Shown: one piece after another, positions 8,512 to 10,510 of the stretch
How the letters are laid out: each line of letters opens with the position of its first letter
Numbering within the stretch: position 1 is the first letter of the stretch
Assembly (NCBI GenBank): GCA_036940085.1
Contig: JALLBK010000708.1
Coordinates: forward strand, 1 to 10,510
Direction of reading: 5' to 3'
Length of the DNA stretch: 10,510 nt
Source: Discostella pseudostelligera
Taxonomy: Eukaryota; Bacillariophyta; Thalassiosirophyceae; Thalassiosirales; Thalassiosiraceae
Position numbers and translations under genes: made by a program
Notes under the pieces: model-generated
What the model was told of the DNA's origin: nothing
Seen by the model: only the letters and a program-made list of their open reading frames with translations
Database searches by the model: none

Positions 8512-9255
8512 CTCGATCTCGATGCACCTAAAATTAGTATCGTATCGGCACTTTAATGTTTGATAGTATTATTTTTTGTTCTATTAAAGCGACGAATGCC
8601 ATGTCAGAGATGATTTTGTGGATGAAAAGTTGTTGAGGCATCAGCTCCCGCCGAAACCGTTCCTCGTCAAATTCAAATTAATTCAAATCTTTCAAATTTC
8701 ACTTCGTACTGGGTTCCTACGCATGACTTTTGTGTGGCAGAGGAAAAATGAGAAATTTGAACCTGAACGGAAACTTTGAAGATCTTTGAATTCACTTTAG
8801 CGACATTTCGTACGACATTTATGTGCACACAATCGCTGAAATGATTAAACGAGAGGGTCGACTAAGTATCTTGTGCTTGTGCAACATCGATCGCCCTTCC
8901 ATACCTCCAAACTCCAAACTCCTCCTAAGGTTCCACCAACACCACCATCGCCATCGCCATCGATGCAACATGCAACGAAGAAGGTAATCGGCATTGATTT
9001 GATTGTCTACGGCCGTCAATGCTGCTGATATACGGTACGGTGTCCCTAAAAGGGCACTGTGCAAGGGTGCGAGACAGAATGTTATCGGAAGGATGCCGAT
9101 GACTCCAACCTTCACCTTCACCTGCTACAGTGAAAGTGAGAGGTAATGATGCAGTACAGCCACAGCCATGAAGAGAATTGATTTTGTGGACTTACCTTGA
9201 AGCATAGTGATGCAGGCCGCAACAATCAACCTTTCTGAATGTAAGTATCCCTTGA
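8512..9255. promoter_or_regulatory. Divergent intergenic region, presumed bidirectional promoter
   Basis: It lies between the start of the coiled-coil gene (leftward) and the broken + strand gene (rightward). The left part is A/T-rich with a TTCAAAT cluster listed separately, plus CTCCCGCCGAAA at 8645-8656, which only weakly resembles an E2F site. The middle (about 8935-8965) has CCA and CCATCG short repeats. On the + strand two possible small first exons for the right-hand gene are visible. One is ATG 9093 to 9142, before GTAATG. The other is ATG 9210 to 9240, before a perfect GTAAGT donor. Neither can be confirmed. A minus-strand frame at 8819-9121 starts at GTG and is dominated by Trp/Arg from the CCATCG repeat; I do not consider it a gene. 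Confidence 0.5.
8667..8792. repeat. TTCAAAT cluster forming an imperfect inverted repeat
   Basis: TCAAAT-type words occur at 8667-8672, 8672-8678, 8682-8688 and 8691-8697. Their complements follow at 8755-8761 and in two CTTTGAA words at 8774-8790. TTCAAATTTC (8691-8700) pairs exactly with GAAATTTGAA (8752-8761), and the flanking arms (8680-8698 and 8773-8792) are also similar in inverted orientation. It begins about 155 bp upstream of the coiled-coil gene's ATG, so a protein-binding cluster is more likely than an RNA structure. Confidence 0.55.
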
Positions 9256-10510
9256 GTGAGGAGAGAAAGAAATGAAAATGACAAAAAGTGCGATGGCGAT
9301 GATCAACAAGATGTTGTTTCAAAATTTCAAACCAGTGCCTCCCAGACACAGAGAGAAAGCCAATACGAAGCTAAGAAACCATCACCATCACCCGGAAGAA
9401 CAGATCGCTACCACCAGTTGATTCAACCACTACCGATGACAGCGTCGGATCCTGATTTCCTATTGCAATTGGAAGCAAATCGATTCCAACCAAAAGCAAA
9501 CAATGTCATCAGCACAAGGGTGCAAGCTAAATGCAACGAGAAGAATAAGGATTATTGGAATGAACTCATTAGTCTTCGATTGATGCCTCCTGCATTGGCA
9601 TCATCAAACTCTCAGACGAAGATCAACACTAAGATAACATGGACGGTGCCACACTTTCGATTAACTGAGAGATTCTTACAAGAAGCTGTAAAGAGAGAAT
9701 CGTCACCAATCCACTTCCTCTCCCATCTCTTTGATCCAATGACCCAAACCGTATTTTACCATCCGAGGACATGCAATCTCAATGTTGTACATCTGTCATC
9801 TATGATGTGATTGTTGCTGTTGCTGGTCGGATACAGCGTGGAGGTGTCTTGTCTCGCGACGGTGACTCGTACTACTCAGGTGACATGATATTTCACATCG
9901 AGAATGTTCCGAAGCTCAGCGTTAGTGAGAAATATGAGGTGCTTACCGAGGATGTTCATCGTTGGTTAATTAATGGAGCAATATGCAGTGATGAGTCAGT
10001 CGAGAGACACTCCATGAAGTTAGAGACATTGAAGAAGACTGTCTGTCAAGCAATTGGAGAAAGAAACGAATAACATCCATGCTGTGACAATTTACAATGA
10101 GAATGGGAAAGCCATTGTTGGTTCACCATTAAGACAGGCCAGAGAGGCCAAGGTTAAGCAATTGCAGGAAATTATGCAAATCACCAAACAACACCAGGTC
10201 GATACAGAGAAGGCATTACACTCGGAACGCGCAAATCATTTTTTGGCTTGCGAATTGGAAATCACTCGACGTGGCAGTACTGGCGAGGCTACTGCGAGCA
10301 ACACAAACTCATTTGTTGTCAAGCTTGTTTGTAAAGAGAAGAGGACAGAATATTACACCAACCTCATTTTTGCAATAAAACAAACTGGAGCTCGGAGCCA
10401 ATGTATGCTACTGGAGATCGGCCAAGCAAACCCGATGGAGAGACAAATCGAGAAGAACATTGCGTAGACGTGGACAAAATCCACGTAGTAATGCTGCCTG
10501 ATGGCTTTGG
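9256..10510 (+). pseudogene. Unrecognised protein gene broken by three single-base frameshifts, 3' end outside the window
   Basis: Protein-like sequence runs continuously but changes frame three times: near 9735-9770 (one base apparently lost, by the TTTT of GTATTTTACC), near 10055-10070 (one gained, in GAGAAAGAAACG) and near 10370-10385 (one lost, by the AAAA of AATAAAAC). The last frame is open to the window edge, while the previous one stops at 10465-10467. The first frame is open from 9256; its first ATG is 9436, or translation may begin in a spliced exon at 9093 or 9210. The head is Gln/Ser/Lys-rich with a PSPSPG stretch. Then come NKDYWNELISLRL, YDVIVAVAGRIQRGG and a helical, charged segment (REAKVKQLQEIM). 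I recognise no domain. The intact 5.9-kb exon next door argues against poor sequence quality, so real decay is favoured, but assembly error remains possible. I infer no function. Confidence 0.55.

Noticed and set aside
8520..8545. Minus-strand TACTAAT followed by TTTTAG just upstream of the coiled-coil ATG, like a 5' leader intron end
   Set aside because: The branch-point-like A is only about six bases from the AG, too close for normal splicing, and no matching donor was identified.
8645..8656. CTCCCGCCGAAA as an E2F site for the coiled-coil gene
   Set aside because: Its reverse complement reads TTTCGGCGGGAG, which departs from the TTTSSCGS consensus at a core base.
8819..9121. 100-codon open frame on the minus strand
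   Set aside because: It starts at GTG, and its Trp/Arg-rich middle is a translation of the CCA/CCATCG repeat. No family features are visible.

Overview
The window looks like nuclear DNA of a eukaryotic microalga. The best guess is a centric diatom or a related stramenopile. The reasons are short GT-AG introns (88 and 106 nt) in otherwise nearly intron-free genes, very tight gene spacing, and proteins with acidic, Ser/Asn/Gly-rich insertions. There are no Shine-Dalgarno sites, operons or CRISPR-like arrays, and I saw no tRNA or rRNA gene. The taxonomic call is inference; no marker gene is present.

Layout. (1) Positions 1-1070 carry no convincing gene. The part from about 100 to 400 is purine-rich on the + strand and the part from about 410 to 820 is pyrimidine-rich. 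A probable promoter follows, with two opposed E2F-type sites (617-624 and 658-669), a CCACGTGG box and a 16-bp tandem repeat. (2) A two-exon gene on the + strand (first ATG 1271, stop 2288) encodes 5-formyltetrahydrofolate cyclo-ligase. Its 88-nt intron interrupts the conserved GKGYYDR loop, and a probable 3' splice site at 1061-1074 suggests a further 5' exon. (3) Only 66 bp separate its stop from the stop of the convergent gene. (4) That gene (minus strand, 8511 to 2355, one 106-nt intron) encodes a protein of about 2016 residues. It has a Ser-Pro-rich head, TPR-like repeats, and about 1290 residues of coiled coil broken by a Gly/Phe/Pro-rich linker and an acidic NPF-containing cassette. (5) Positions 8512-9255 are a divergent intergenic region with a cluster of TTCAAAT words arranged as an imperfect inverted repeat. 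(6) From about 9256 to the window's right edge runs an unrecognised + strand gene whose reading frame breaks three times by single-base shifts. It is probably a decaying gene and continues outside the window.

The genes do not form a recognisable pathway. The folate gene supports one-carbon and thymidylate metabolism, and its candidate E2F sites would fit S-phase expression. The coiled-coil protein looks like a cytoskeletal, centrosomal or membrane-tethering scaffold with possible CDK control at its N-terminus. The most novel items are this scaffold, the intron flanked by a GGTAAG repeat at the cyclo-ligase catalytic loop, and the broken unknown gene.
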